Positions 53,710 through 63,143 are shown, counted from the first letter of the stretch. The stretch: 64,000 nt of DNA from Halomonas sp. SpR1 (GCF_031010175.1 NZ_JAUAMB010000015.1:51111-115110), one strand, 5' to 3'. Numbers and translations are program-made. Notes: generated by a model from the sequence alone, not told the origin.

Positions 53710-56499
53710 TTAGTGCGCTTCATCCCAGTTGGCGCCGCTCTCCGCCTCGACGATTAGCGGTACTTTTAGCTCTGCCGCGCCCTGCATGCGTTGCTGCACC
53801 TGTTCGATAAACGCCTCGACCTGTTTCTCGGCGACTTCAAACACCAGTTCATCGTGTACCTGCATGACCATTAGCGCGTCGAACTTGCCTTCCGCCAGCC
53901 ACGCATCCACGTCGATCATCGCCTGCTTGATGATATCCGCCGCGGTACCCTGCATCGGCGCATTGATTGCAGTGCGCTCGGCGCCTTGACGGCGGTTACG
54001 GTTTTGCGACTGAATCTCCGGCAGGTAGAGCCGCCGACCCAGCACGGTTTCGACAAAGCCATCTTCCGCCGCCTGGGAACGGATGCGCTCCATATAGCGG
54101 GCAACGCCAGGGTAGCGGTCAAAGTAGCGGTCAATGTAGGTTTGTGCTTGGTTGCGCTCAATATGTAGCTGACGCGACAGCCCCCAGGCGCTCATGCCGT
54201 AGATCAAGCCGAAGTTAATCGCTTTGGCGCTGCGCCGCTGATCGCCAGAGACCTTCTCAAGGGAGGTGCCGAAGACTTCCGCTGCGGTGGCAGTGTGGAT
54301 ATCGCGCCCTTCGGCAAAGGCTTCCAGCAAGCCTTTATCTTCGGAAAGGTGCGCCATAATGCGCAGTTCGATCTGCGAGTAGTCGGCGGCGACAATGCGA
54401 TAGCCAGGGCGGGCAATAAACGCCTGGCGAATCTTGCGCCCCTCTTCGGTACGAATGGGGATGTTCTGTAAGTTGGGGTCTGATGACGACAGCCGCCCGG
54501 TGGCGGTGACTGCCTGGTGGTAGCTGGTATGCACTCGGCCGGTAGCTTTATTGAGCAGCCGCGGCAACTTGTCGGTGTAGGTGGACTTCAGCTTGGCCAA
54601 CCCCCGGTGCTGCATAATCACTTTCGGTAGCGGGTAATCCAGCGCCAGCTCTTCCAGCACGCCTTCCGCGGTAGAGGGGGCGCCTTTAGGGGTTTTCTTG
54701 AGCACTGGAATTTTCTGCTCTTCAAACAGAATTTGCCCCAACTGCTTGGGAGAGCCCAGGTTAAATTCCCGTCCGGCGAGTTCAAACGCCTCGCGCTCTA
54801 ACTCGCCAATACGCTTTTCTAACTGCTGGCTCTGCTTGTGCAGTAGATCCGCATCCACCGCCACCCCGTTGCGCTCAATGCGCGATAGCACTTTAATCAG
54901 CGGCAGTTCGATATTATCCAGCACCTCCGCCAGGCGCCCTTCGTTCTCAACCTGGGGGCGTAGCGTTTGCTGCAGCCGCAGGGTGATATCGACATCTTCA
55001 CAGGCGTAAGGCGCCGCCTGCTCCAGGGCAATTTGGTTAAAGGTCAGCTGCTTGGCGCCTTTACCGGCAATCTCTTCAAAGGAGATGGTTTTTTCGCCCA
55101 GATATTTTAGCGCCAGGGAATCCATATCGTGGCGCGTAGCGGTGGAGTTGAGCACATAGGAAGCAAGCATGGTGTCGGCAAACGGCCCCGCCACAGAAAT
55201 CGCATAGTTGGCCAGTACCGAAATATCGTACTTAAGGTTCTGGCCAATTTTGGTTTTTTTAGGATCTTCCAGCAGCGGTTTTAGCGCGGCGAGTACGGTT
55301 TTACGGTCAAGCTGTTGGGGGGCATCCAGATAGTCGTGGGCCACGGGTATATAGGCCGCCTCACCCGCCTCCAGCGCCAGACCAACGCCGACGATTTCTG
55401 CGTCCATATAGTCGAGGCTGGTGGTTTCCAGATCAAAACAGAAGCGCTCGGCGTTTTGTAGCCGCGCAAGCCAAGCCTCAAGGTCTGCCTGTTCGAGAAT
55501 AACGTGATCTTCACGCACAGACGTTTTTGCAGAAGCGCTCGAATCCTCGGACTTGGTCTCTACATCATCAGCGCTCGCGGGTGCAGGCTCGCCACCCTTA
55601 ACGTCATCCACGCCTTCGTCTTTGCCTTCCAGTAGCTCGCCGAGCCACTGGCGGAACTCCATCTTTTTATACAGCGTGACCAGGGCCTCGCGATCCGGGT
55701 GGGCGATATCCAGATCATCCAGACCCACCGGCAAATCACAGTCGACCTTGATGGTGGCTAACTGATAGGAGAGAAACGCCTGTTCACGATGCTCTTCCAG
55801 CTTCTTGGGCAGCGTTTTGGCGCCCCGGAAGGTGAGTGTTTTGACCCGCTCTAAATCGCCATAAATGGTCTCCAAACCGCCGCCCATGCCTTGCAGCAAG
55901 CCAATCGCGGTCTTTTCCCCCACGCCGGGTACGCCGGGGATGTTATCGACCTTGTCCCCCATCAGGGCGAGAAAATCGATGATCAGCGCGGGCGGCAGGC
56001 CAAACTTCTCTTCCACGCCCCCCTCATCCAGAGTTTCATCCTTCATGGTGTTAACCAGGGTGATATGGGCATTGACCAACTGCGCCATATCCTTATCGCC
56101 GGTGGAGATCACCGCGTCGCGGCCCGCCTGGGTGGCGCGGTGGGCCAGAGTGCCAATTACATCGTCGGCTTCCACCCCTTCAATACACAGCAGCGGCAGA
56201 CCCAACGCTTTTACGCAGGCGTGCAGCGGCGCAATCTGGCTGCGCAGATCGTCGGGCATGGGCGGGCGGTGCGCTTTGTAGTCACTGTACATATCATCGC
56301 GGAAGGTTTTGCCCGGCGCGTCGAATACCACCGCCATGGGGCTGTCGGGGTAATCCTTAATCAGCCGTTTGAGCATGTTCAACACACCTTTCACGGCACC
56401 CGTCGGCTGACCATTGGAGGTCGTTAGCGGCGGCAGCGCGTGGAAGGCACGGTAAAGGTAGGAGGAGCCATCTACGAGGACGATCGGAGCGCGAGCCAT
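53710..56499 (-). CDS. polA: DNA polymerase I
   Basis: Gap filling, Okazaki primer removal and repair. 929 residues with three domains. The 5' nuclease comes first (IVLVDGSSYLYRAFHALP). The 3'-5' proofreading exonuclease has its Asp/Glu in CFDLETTSLDYMDAEIVG, with GQNLKYDISVL and YACEDVDITLRL. The polymerase domain has DYSQIELRIMAHLS, RRSAKAINFGLIYGMS and QVHDELVFEV. All catalytic residues visible are intact. An acidic 40-residue linker (about 290-330, rich in Asp/Glu/Ser/Ala) is longer than in E. coli. ATG at 56499 is preferred to a TTG two codons earlier. Confidence 0.97.
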   Translation of the reverse strand: MARAPIVLVDGSSYLYRAFHALPPLTTSNGQPTGAVKGVLNMLKRLIKDYPDSPMAVVFDAPGKTFRDDMYSDYKAHRPPMPDDLRSQIAPLHACVKALGLPLLCIEGVEADDVIGTLAHRATQAGRDAVISTGDKDMAQLVNAHITLVNTMKDETLDEGGVEEKFGLPPALIIDFLALMGDKVDNIPGVPGVGEKTAIGLLQGMGGGLETIYGDLERVKTLTFRGAKTLPKKLEEHREQAFLSYQLATIKVDCDLPVGLDDLDIAHPDREALVTLYKKMEFRQWLGELLEGKDEGVDDVKGGEPAPASADDVETKSEDSSASAKTSVREDHVILEQADLEAWLARLQNAERFCFDLETTSLDYMDAEIVGVGLALEAGEAAYIPVAHDYLDAPQQLDRKTVLAALKPLLEDPKKTKIGQNLKYDISVLANYAISVAGPFADTMLASYVLNSTATRHDMDSLALKYLGEKTISFEEIAGKGAKQLTFNQIALEQAAPYACEDVDITLRLQQTLRPQVENEGRLAEVLDNIELPLIKVLSRIERNGVAVDADLLHKQSQQLEKRIGELEREAFELAGREFNLGSPKQLGQILFEEQKIPVLKKTPKGAPSTAEGVLEELALDYPLPKVIMQHRGLAKLKSTYTDKLPRLLNKATGRVHTSYHQAVTATGRLSSSDPNLQNIPIRTEEGRKIRQAFIARPGYRIVAADYSQIELRIMAHLSEDKGLLEAFAEGRDIHTATAAEVFGTSLEKVSGDQRRSAKAINFGLIYGMSAWGLSRQLHIERNQAQTYIDRYFDRYPGVARYMERIRSQAAEDGFVETVLGRRLYLPEIQSQNRNRRQGAERTAINAPMQGTAADIIKQAMIDVDAWLAEGKFDALMVMQVHDELVFEVAEKQVEAFIEQVQQRMQGAAELKVPLIVEAESGANWDEAH

Positions 56500-56664
56500 A
56501 ACCAAGTTCCATTATTGAAAAATTGCTAAAATGAGTTGCTACCATGATACCCGCTGCGCAGGCTGCCTGCAGAGTCAAACTCTCCTCTCTTTAACACAAC
56601 AACGCTGCCAACTAAGCGGCCAAGCCGCTACAATAATGGGCTTAGCAACCTGGGCGAGACTCTC

Positions 56665-57624
56665 ATGGCTGTATTTACCCCGCTTAGCGACGCACAGGTC
56701 GCCGCGTTTTTAGAAAAATTTGATGTTGGCAGTTTCGTTTCCCTACAGGGCGTCGCGAACGGCACCGAGAATTCAACATTTTTTGTGACCACCGACCGCC
56801 GTGAACTTGTTCTGACCCTTTTTGAGCAGGGCGAGCACGAGGAGCTGCCGTTCTTTGTTGAGCTGCTGGACTACTTGGATGAGCACCGCTTACCCGTGCC
56901 TGGCACAGTGCATGACCGTGAAGGTGTTGCATTGCATAGCTTGGAAGGTAAGCCAGCTTTGCTGTTCCCACGCTTGCCTGGGCGGCACCCCGAAGCACCC
57001 AATTTAGCTCAATGCCGTACTTTGGGGGATACCCTGGGCCGCCTGCACGTGGTGTCGAAACGCTTCCCCGGCCATCGCCCGAACCCACGGGATCTGAACT
57101 GGCTACAGGTGATGCACCATAAGGTGTTGAGCTACCTGAGCCCCGCAGATCAAACGCTGATGAAGGATGAAGTCGACGATTTCGAAAGTGCCTTTACGCA
57201 GCACGATGAGCTTCCCCAAGGTGCCCTGCACGGTGATCTGTTTCGCGACAACACCCTGTTTGAGGGTGACCAGCTTGGCGGTATTATCGACTTTTACAAT
57301 GGCTGCACCGGCGACCTGCTGTTTGATTTGGCCATTGTGATCAACGACTGGGCCTCTAACGACGATGGCACGCTCAATCCTGAGCGTTACAACACGCTGT
57401 TGAGTGCCTACCAAGCGCGCCGCCCATTAACCGCGACTGAGCGGGAACTGTGGCCCACCATGCTACGCATGACGGCGCTGCGCTACTGGCTGTCACGCCT
57501 GCTGGTGGTCTATGTTGATCCACCTGCCCACGACTTGACGCCCCACGACCCGGAGCGTTTCCGTACCATTTTAACCGCGCGCATCGCCCACGGTGCACTG
57601 CCGCTACCTGAGGTTTCTGCATGA
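56665..57624 (+). CDS. thrB: Homoserine kinase, aminoglycoside-phosphotransferase type
   Basis: ATP-dependent phosphorylation of homoserine on the way to threonine; the form found in pseudomonads, unrelated to the GHMP-type ThrB of E. coli. 319 residues. SLQGVANGTENSTFFVTTD lies in the nucleotide-binding lobe. The catalytic loop is GALHGDLFRDNTLFEG, followed by the metal-binding GGIIDFYNGCTGDLLFDLAI. The last 4 bp overlap speA. No thrA or thrC adjoins. Confidence 0.94.
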   Translation: MAVFTPLSDAQVAAFLEKFDVGSFVSLQGVANGTENSTFFVTTDRRELVLTLFEQGEHEELPFFVELLDYLDEHRLPVPGTVHDREGVALHSLEGKPALLFPRLPGRHPEAPNLAQCRTLGDTLGRLHVVSKRFPGHRPNPRDLNWLQVMHHKVLSYLSPADQTLMKDEVDDFESAFTQHDELPQGALHGDLFRDNTLFEGDQLGGIIDFYNGCTGDLLFDLAIVINDWASNDDGTLNPERYNTLLSAYQARRPLTATERELWPTMLRMTALRYWLSRLLVVYVDPPAHDLTPHDPERFRTILTARIAHGALPLPEVSA

Positions 57625-59537
57625 GTGTGATGGCAACGACTAGCCCTGCCCTTCGCGCACGGCGCACCTGGAATATCGACCAATGGGGCAGCGGCTACTT
57701 CGATGTGGATGACCACGGCCAGGCCCTGGTTCGGCCGTTGGGTAGTGATGCGGAAGGTCCGGTGCTACCGCTAAGCGGCCTGGTTCGCCAACTGCAAGCA
57801 GCCGGGCTGCGCCTACCGGTGCTGGTGCGCTTTAGCGATATTCTTCATGACCGGGTGGAGCAGTTGTGCGGTGCTTTTGATGCCGCCATGAGCGACTGCG
57901 ACTACCAGGGCGGCTACACTGCGGTTTACCCGATTAAAGTCAACCAGCAGCGACGAGTAGTCGAAGAAATTCTGGCCACCGCCGAGCGCGGCAACGGCCG
58001 CGTGGGGCTGGAAGCGGGCAGCAAGCCGGAACTACTGGCGGTACTGGCGCTCTCCGACGGCGGCTCCTCGCTAATTGTGTGTAACGGCTACAAAGACCGC
58101 GAATACGTGCGTCTGGCCCTGCTGGGTGAAAAACTCGGCCACAAGGTCTACTTGGTGGTCGAAAAACTCTCCGAGCTGCAGTTGATCTTGGAAGAGGCTC
58201 GCGAACTGGAAGTCACGCCCCGCATTGGCCTGCGCGCCCGCCTGGCCTCGGTGGGTAAAGGCAAGTGGCAGAATACCGGCGGCGAAAAATCCAAGTTTGG
58301 GCTCACCGCCAGCCAGATACTTGAAGTCGTCGATACGCTGCGTCGCGAGGATGCGCTGGAAAGTCTGCAGCTGGTGCACTTCCACTTGGGCTCCCAGATC
58401 GCCAATATTCGCGATATTCAGCGCGGCCTGCGCGAATGCGCACGCTTCTACCAGAACCTGATGCAGTTGGGTGCGCCCATCGACACCGTCGACGTGGGCG
58501 GCGGCCTGGGCATCGACTATGAAGGCACCCGCTCACGCAGCTTTTGCTCGGCCAACTACTCCATGCGTGAATACGCCCGTAATGTAGTGAGCGCCTTTGC
58601 CCAGCTCTGCCAAGAAGCGAACCTGCCGCAGCCCCATCTCATCAGCGAGTCGGGGCGTGCACTCACCGCTCACCATGCGGTACTGATCACCAATGTGATT
58701 GGCGAGGAGCGTATCGACGACACCCCACCTGAGCAGCACTCTCAAGAAGACACTCAAGTTGAGTTACTGTGGCGGGTATTTGAGCAGTTAGCGACAGCCC
58801 AAGAGCCGCGCATGCTGGTTGAGGCGTGGCACGACCTGCTGCAAGCAGTAAGCGAGCTGCAGGAGCGTTTTGTAATGGGGTTAAGCGACATTACCGCCCG
58901 GGCCGAAGGCGAGCGGGTGTATATGGCTGCCTGCGCCCGGCTGCGTACCCAGCTTGATACCCGCAACCGAGCCCATCGTGAAATCATGGATGAGCTAGCG
59001 GAGAAGCTTGCCGATAAACTGTTCGTCAACTTCTCACTGTTCCAGTCAGTGCCTGACGTTTGGGGTATCGAGCAGATATTCCCGGTGCTGCCGTTGAGCG
59101 GGCTCGATCAGGCCCCCACCCGACGGGCGGTGATTCAGGATATCACCTGCGATTCCGACGGCCGCATCGACAGCTACGTCGACGGCCAGGGGGTAGAGAG
59201 CACCCTGCCACTGCCCGAATGGCCATCAGACGACGAGCGCTGGTTAGGCTTCTTCCTGGTGGGCGCCTATCAAGAAATTCTTGGCGATTTGCATAACCTG
59301 TTCGGCGATACTGATTCCGTGGACGCCGCACTCAATGCCGACGGCGAGTGGACGCTCTCCAACCCACTGGCCGGGGACTCGGTGGCCCAGGTGCTGGCCT
59401 ACGTCAACTTCAATGCCAACGTGCTCAAGCAGAAGCTCACCGACCAGCTAGCCGCAAGCGGCTTCTCTGCCGACGAGCAGGCCCGCTTTGCGGCCAGCTT
59501 AAGCGAAGGGCTGGAAGGCTATACCTATCTTGAGTGA
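57621..59537 (+). CDS. speA: Biosynthetic arginine decarboxylase
   Basis: PLP enzyme making agmatine from arginine, the first step to putrescine. 638 residues, the usual length. The PLP lysine is in YTAVYPIKVNQQRRVVEE (about 97-114). HFHLGSQIANI, DVGGGLGIDYEGTRS and HLISESGRALTAHHAVL give the alanine-racemase-like barrel, and LPLSGLDQAPTRRAVIQDITCDSDG lies in the C-terminal barrel (key: TCDSDG). ATGAG overlaps the thrB stop, with TGAGG nearby. No speB follows, so agmatine must be processed by enzymes encoded elsewhere. Confidence 0.95.
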   Translation: MSVMATTSPALRARRTWNIDQWGSGYFDVDDHGQALVRPLGSDAEGPVLPLSGLVRQLQAAGLRLPVLVRFSDILHDRVEQLCGAFDAAMSDCDYQGGYTAVYPIKVNQQRRVVEEILATAERGNGRVGLEAGSKPELLAVLALSDGGSSLIVCNGYKDREYVRLALLGEKLGHKVYLVVEKLSELQLILEEARELEVTPRIGLRARLASVGKGKWQNTGGEKSKFGLTASQILEVVDTLRREDALESLQLVHFHLGSQIANIRDIQRGLRECARFYQNLMQLGAPIDTVDVGGGLGIDYEGTRSRSFCSANYSMREYARNVVSAFAQLCQEANLPQPHLISESGRALTAHHAVLITNVIGEERIDDTPPEQHSQEDTQVELLWRVFEQLATAQEPRMLVEAWHDLLQAVSELQERFVMGLSDITARAEGERVYMAACARLRTQLDTRNRAHREIMDELAEKLADKLFVNFSLFQSVPDVWGIEQIFPVLPLSGLDQAPTRRAVIQDITCDSDGRIDSYVDGQGVESTLPLPEWPSDDERWLGFFLVGAYQEILGDLHNLFGDTDSVDAALNADGEWTLSNPLAGDSVAQVLAYVNFNANVLKQKLTDQLAASGFSADEQARFAASLSEGLEGYTYLE

Positions 59538-59544
59538 GCTGTTT

Positions 59545-59609
59545 TGAATGGTCTATCTTGAACAGCTTGGCTTAAATGGCCTGCCTAGATAGGTTGGCTT
59601 AAGCGGCCC
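59545..59609 (+). repeat. Degenerate 12-15-bp repeats after speA
   Basis: Units such as TCTTGAACAGCTTGG, CTTAAATGGCCTGCC and CTTAAGCGGCCC follow one another between the speA stop and the terminator. The CTTGAA/CTTAA core resembles the units after glxK. Confidence 0.55.
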
Positions 59610-59610
59610 A

Positions 59611-59650
59611 AAAAAAGAAACGCCACCTGTGGTTAACGGGTGGCGTTTCT
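59611..59650. terminator. Bidirectional terminator between speA and the FAH-family gene
   Basis: GAAACGCCACC (59617-59627)/GGTGGCGTTTC (59639-59649), an 11-bp stem with six A before and T-rich sequence after. Confidence 0.88.
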
Positions 59651-59721
59651 ATTGATAACGATAGCGAATGCTTGTGGCAGGCTATCTGCTTCACTGTTTG
59701 TGGGTCAACTATTTAGTTTAA

Positions 59722-60387
59722 TTACTCGACGACGCTGGTTTCGACTTCCAAACCACCGGTCAAGGTTAAGCGCAGCGATGAACCACGAACCAGCTCCCCA
59801 ACGCCAGAAGGCGTGCCGGTTAAGATTACATCGCCCGGCTCCAGGGTGAAGTGGCGGCTCATTTCAGCCACCAGCGTGGGGACAGCAAAGATCATATCGG
59901 AACCTTCGCCGTGCTGGCGCTCTTCCCCATCAATCTCAAGGGTAAAAGCGAGCGCGTTCCAGTTGGGCACTCGGCTTAGCGGCAGAAACGACGAAAGCGG
60001 GCAAGCGCCATCAAAGGCTTTGGCGATTTCCCAAGGGTGCCCCTTCTCTTTTAGCTTGGTCTGTACATCACGCAGGGTTAAATCCATCGCCAACCCAATA
60101 CCGACAATCGCGCGCTCGGCTTCATCCAGGGTGGCATGGGTTAAGGTTTCACCCACTAACAGCGCAAGCTCAACTTCATAATGCACGTCGCCGCGCGAAA
60201 ACGGTGGATCCAACGGCTTGGTCAGATCCACAACGCTGGTCGACGGCTTAATGAACAGCAACGGCTCAGTGGGAACCGGATTATCCAGCTCTTTCGCATG
60301 GTCGGCATAATTACGGCCGATGCAGACAACCTTGCCCAGCGGGTGGGGAAACTCCTGGCCATCGGTAAACTGTGGAACAAAACGCAT
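59722..60387 (-). CDS. Fumarylacetoacetate hydrolase-family protein (YcgM-like)
   Basis: Metal-dependent hydrolase or decarboxylase of the FAH fold, 221 residues. KVVCIGRNYADHAKELDNPV is the entrance loop. Metal ligands lie in DVHYEVELALLVGE (Glu, Glu) and GLAMDLTLRDVQ (Asp), and GDVILTGTPSGVGELVRG closes the domain. Related enzymes act on fumarylpyruvate, acylpyruvates or oxaloacetate; the exact substrate is uncertain. The start is placed at the inner Met after AAGGAGAA. It lies between speA and ectD, on the ectD strand and 118 bp downstream of it. Confidence 0.9.
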   Translation of the reverse strand: MRFVPQFTDGQEFPHPLGKVVCIGRNYADHAKELDNPVPTEPLLFIKPSTSVVDLTKPLDPPFSRGDVHYEVELALLVGETLTHATLDEAERAIVGIGLAMDLTLRDVQTKLKEKGHPWEIAKAFDGACPLSSFLPLSRVPNWNALAFTLEIDGEERQHGEGSDMIFAVPTLVAEMSRHFTLEPGDVILTGTPSGVGELVRGSSLRLTLTGGLEVETSVVE

Positions 60388-60505
60388 GGCGGGTATTCTC
60401 CTTCTCATTATGCGTGCCGCATTCGCAACGACAGGCGCAACAGTTTACCCCACCTATACTAAGGTTCCACAACCTTCGGCCATGAATTTGTTTCCCCACT
60501 GCTGG

Positions 60506-61504
60506 CTAGCGATATTGCTGAGCCGGTTGATCAGGGTTATGAGCCAGGAAGTCTGGCCGTGGTTTAGCCGCCGCATAGGGCTCCCGGCACTGATTATCCT
60601 GGCGATTAAACACAAAGAACACGTTGCTACGCGGGTCGGGCGAAAGATTGGCGTTCGAAGCATGCAGGGTATTGCAATCGAACAGCAGCAAGCCGCCGGC
60701 CTTGCCTTTCGGCGCTTCAATACCGTGTTCAGCCACTAGCTCGGTCAGCGCTTCTGGGCTGGGTACACCCACTTCCTGCGCCTTCAGCGAACTTTTATGG
60801 TTATCCTCCGGCGTTTCACCCAGGCAGGGCACAAACTTTTTGTGCGAGCCGGGGATCAACATTAACGGGCCGTTGAACTCGTGGTTATCGGTTAAGATCA
60901 GCGATGCGCTAACTGCGTGCATTGCGGGCATGCCATCTTCGGCGTGCCACGTTTCAAAATCGGAGTGCCAGTTAAAGCCCTTACCGGCAAACCCAGGCTT
61001 GTAGTTAATCCGCGATTGATGCACATAAGGATCACCGCCAATAATTTGACGAGCAGCGCCCGCGACACGCTCATCGCTGGCCAGCTTGCCCAAGCGCTCG
61101 GAGAGAAAGTGCACTGCAAATAGCGAGCGGATTTCCTGACTCTCTGGCTCAGTGACGCTGAAATCTTGGTTGAGATACTCCTCGTTACTCATCAGCGCCT
61201 TCATTTCCTGACGCAGCTCATCAAGCTCTTCGCCTGCAATGAGGTTGGGAATAAACAGAAACCCCTTACGCTCAAATTCATCAAGCTGCGCCTGGCTTAA
61301 CGGGCCGGAAAGCTCGCGCCCTTTGACCACCGCATCTTGGCGCGGGAGCCAAGTTTGTGCAGGGGGTGTGGCTAAGCGCGACGGGTAGACATCCTGTACC
61401 TGTGCACGCGTAGCCTGTGTGTCGTGAACATTCGGCGTATCGGCCATTTCGCTATACTGCTTATGGGCGGTGACTGTATGTAGTGGTGTACTTTTAACTG
61501 TCAT
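60506..61504 (-). CDS. ectD: Ectoine hydroxylase
   Basis: Fe(II)/2-oxoglutarate dioxygenase converting ectoine to 5-hydroxyectoine, a stress-protective solute. 332 residues. The iron ligands are H180 and D182 in GFNWHSDFETWHAEDGMPAM and H281 in LLFDCNTLHASNANLSP; NGPLMLIPGSHKKFVP and the C-terminal Arg-rich PRSNVFFVFNRQ complete the EctD signature. The first 40 residues (VTAHKQYSEMADTPNVHD) are less conserved. AAGGAG precedes ATG. No ectABC nearby, as known in some Halomonas. Its 5' side borders the A+T-rich segment, so its promoter may lie at the junction. Confidence 0.96.
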   Translation of the reverse strand: MTVKSTPLHTVTAHKQYSEMADTPNVHDTQATRAQVQDVYPSRLATPPAQTWLPRQDAVVKGRELSGPLSQAQLDEFERKGFLFIPNLIAGEELDELRQEMKALMSNEEYLNQDFSVTEPESQEIRSLFAVHFLSERLGKLASDERVAGAARQIIGGDPYVHQSRINYKPGFAGKGFNWHSDFETWHAEDGMPAMHAVSASLILTDNHEFNGPLMLIPGSHKKFVPCLGETPEDNHKSSLKAQEVGVPSPEALTELVAEHGIEAPKGKAGGLLLFDCNTLHASNANLSPDPRSNVFFVFNRQDNQCREPYAAAKPRPDFLAHNPDQPAQQYR

Positions 61505-61641
61505 CTAATCCACTCCTTGTATGATTAGGTTTCAGATCGAACGATGTTACAGGAAATATCTTAGACAAAACAAAACAGCATGCAAGGATCATCAACCGTT
61601 TTCATAACTTGTGTTACGTAAAAAATTAAAGCTTTTTCACA

Positions 61642-62232
61642 CTAATAAAACCCAGGGTAGTCTTTTTTCTCTAGCTTTAATGCCTTCATAAGCTTTTTCC
61701 GCTCGTAAGTGATTGACCAAGAGGCAGTATTCCAACTTAAGGGGGTTATAAAATCGCCATTTAAAGGTTGAAAAAACCTGTAGCGCCTAGAAGCCCCTAT
61801 CAATCTCTTATCCCCGCCATGAAAAAACACAACAAATATATTAACGATATCGTCCCGTTCAACGCTAATGGGATGCTGAGGTGCCTCCTTTCCCCTATTG
61901 AAATAACATGAGTTAAATAACCGGCCTATATTTAATTCAGCACAGCCACCTGAAAGAACTGTGCCTTGATACTCCCATTTATTTTCTTCTTCTCCATACG
62001 TCTCTTTTTTAACAGTCTCTTTCTCGTGAAAATCATCAAGATTATAAACTTCCCGATAATGCTCTCGCTCAACAGTGATAAATATATTTCTTACATAAAC
62101 AGGATCAGCCGACATGTTAGTCCATACCAGCTTCACACTACAAAGGTCATAGCCCTCCAAATGAATAATAAAGCGAGGCTTTCGTTGGCGCTTTATTTGA
62201 AAAAACAGCTGAGCAAAAAAAACCCATATCAA
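61642..62232 (-). CDS. Orphan protein with N-terminal membrane segment, 196 aa
   Basis: Not a family I recognise. The frame opens at TTG (62232) with IWVFFAQLFFQIKRQRKPRF, apparently a truncated membrane helix followed by a basic stretch. A soluble beta-rich domain follows with many aromatic residues (VKLVWTNMSADPVYVRNIFI, GCAELNIGRLFNSCYF, LIGASRRYRFFQPLNGDFI). Composition and codon use (many AAA, ATA, TTT) differ from all genes before it. Upstream, ATG at 62288 opens a 15-codon frame (MADVYYEIIMDFFLK) ending at a nine-T tract (62248-62256). One extra T would fuse it to this gene and restore a normal helix. So the gene may be frameshifted, phase-variable or slippage-expressed. Confidence 0.5.
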   Translation of the reverse strand: MIWVFFAQLFFQIKRQRKPRFIIHLEGYDLCSVKLVWTNMSADPVYVRNIFITVEREHYREVYNLDDFHEKETVKKETYGEEENKWEYQGTVLSGGCAELNIGRLFNSCYFNRGKEAPQHPISVERDDIVNIFVVFFHGGDKRLIGASRRYRFFQPLNGDFITPLSWNTASWSITYERKKLMKALKLEKKDYPGFY

Positions 62233-62247
62233 AAAGGTGCCTATTTC

Positions 62248-62256
62248 AAAAAAAAA
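62248..62256 (-). repeat. Nine-base homopolymer at a frame junction
   Basis: A9 on the plus strand (T9 on the coding strand), between the short upstream frame starting at 62288 and the orphan gene. It is a typical slippage site: a tract of ten would join the two frames without a stop. Confidence 0.7.
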
Positions 62257-62336
62257 TCCATTATTATTTCATAATAGACATCAGCCATGATTCCACATAA
62301 GCCTTAAAAAGCAATAAAATCAATACTTCAGAAAAG

Positions 62337-63143
62337 CTAAGCCAAGCTAACATGGCTATAGATTAAATCAAGGTCAAAACCTGTAATTTCTGCTAACAAC
62401 TCTGGCTCAAGCAAATTAACAGTATTGCGGCTTTTTCTTATCAATTTTTTCTGTTCAAGTGCTGTCATACAACGACTAACGTGCACATTAGTGATACCCA
62501 ACAACTCTCCAACAATTTCTTGGGTAACTGGAAAAGAGAACACTGTAGAATCAATCATTTTATTGAATCTATATCTTGCATAAACTTCTAGCAAAAAATG
62601 CGCCACCCGCGCCTCTGCTTTATGATGAGTGCAACTTCTTAATCTTTCAATTGTTATATTATCATTAACCATGATATAAGAAACAACAGCTTTTTTAATA
62701 TCAGCACATTCGGTGAATAGAGTATGTATCTCCTCAGCCGTTATTTTATCAAGTTCGCAGTTCTGCAAAGCCAATATGGAAATTTCATGATTATCAAAAA
62801 AGCTTTCTCGAATACCGACAATATCACCAGGCATATACACATTACATATATCTTGACCTCGAGCTTTAATAGAGTGACACAAGCTAACCCAACCTTTTCT
62901 TACTACAAATATCTCGGCTTTCTCCGCACATGAAGAATATATTTTTTGATTTCTACTCAGCGCTAAACTTTTTATTTTAACGCTAGACAATCTATTCAAA
63001 GACTCAGGAATAATATCTCCGTAGCGGCTTAAAATATCCCCAAGAGTTATTTGCCTGGGTGAAACCTTCATGTCCGATACTTCAACATCATTATTTTTTT
63101 CTTTAACAGCTTTACTATGTACATCAATCGCAGTAACAGTCAT
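62337..63143 (-). CDS. Crp/Fnr-family transcriptional regulator
   Basis: 268 residues from the ATG at 63143, which follows GGAG by about eight bases; a GTG two codons earlier extends it. An N-terminal extension of about 45 residues precedes a cyclic-nucleotide-binding-type barrel (about 45-165, VYMPGDIVGIRESFFDNHE). The long dimer helix comes next, then a Crp-type HTH, FPVTQEIVGELLGITNVHVSRCMTALEQ (recognition helix GITNVHVSRC). No N-terminal Cys quartet, so it is not an oxygen-sensing Fnr. The cAMP-contact R-x-S-T is not evident, so the effector is unknown. A+T-rich codon use differs from the core genome. No neighbour gives a target. Confidence 0.88.
   Translation of the reverse strand: MTVTAIDVHSKAVKEKNNDVEVSDMKVSPRQITLGDILSRYGDIIPESLNRLSSVKIKSLALSRNQKIYSSCAEKAEIFVVRKGWVSLCHSIKARGQDICNVYMPGDIVGIRESFFDNHEISILALQNCELDKITAEEIHTLFTECADIKKAVVSYIMVNDNITIERLRSCTHHKAEARVAHFLLEVYARYRFNKMIDSTVFSFPVTQEIVGELLGITNVHVSRCMTALEQKKLIRKSRNTVNLLEPELLAEITGFDLDLIYSHVSLA

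Noticed and set aside
60181..61123. Plus-strand frames opposite ectD and the hydrolase gene
   Set aside because: Antisense shadows; ectD has all its catalytic residues.
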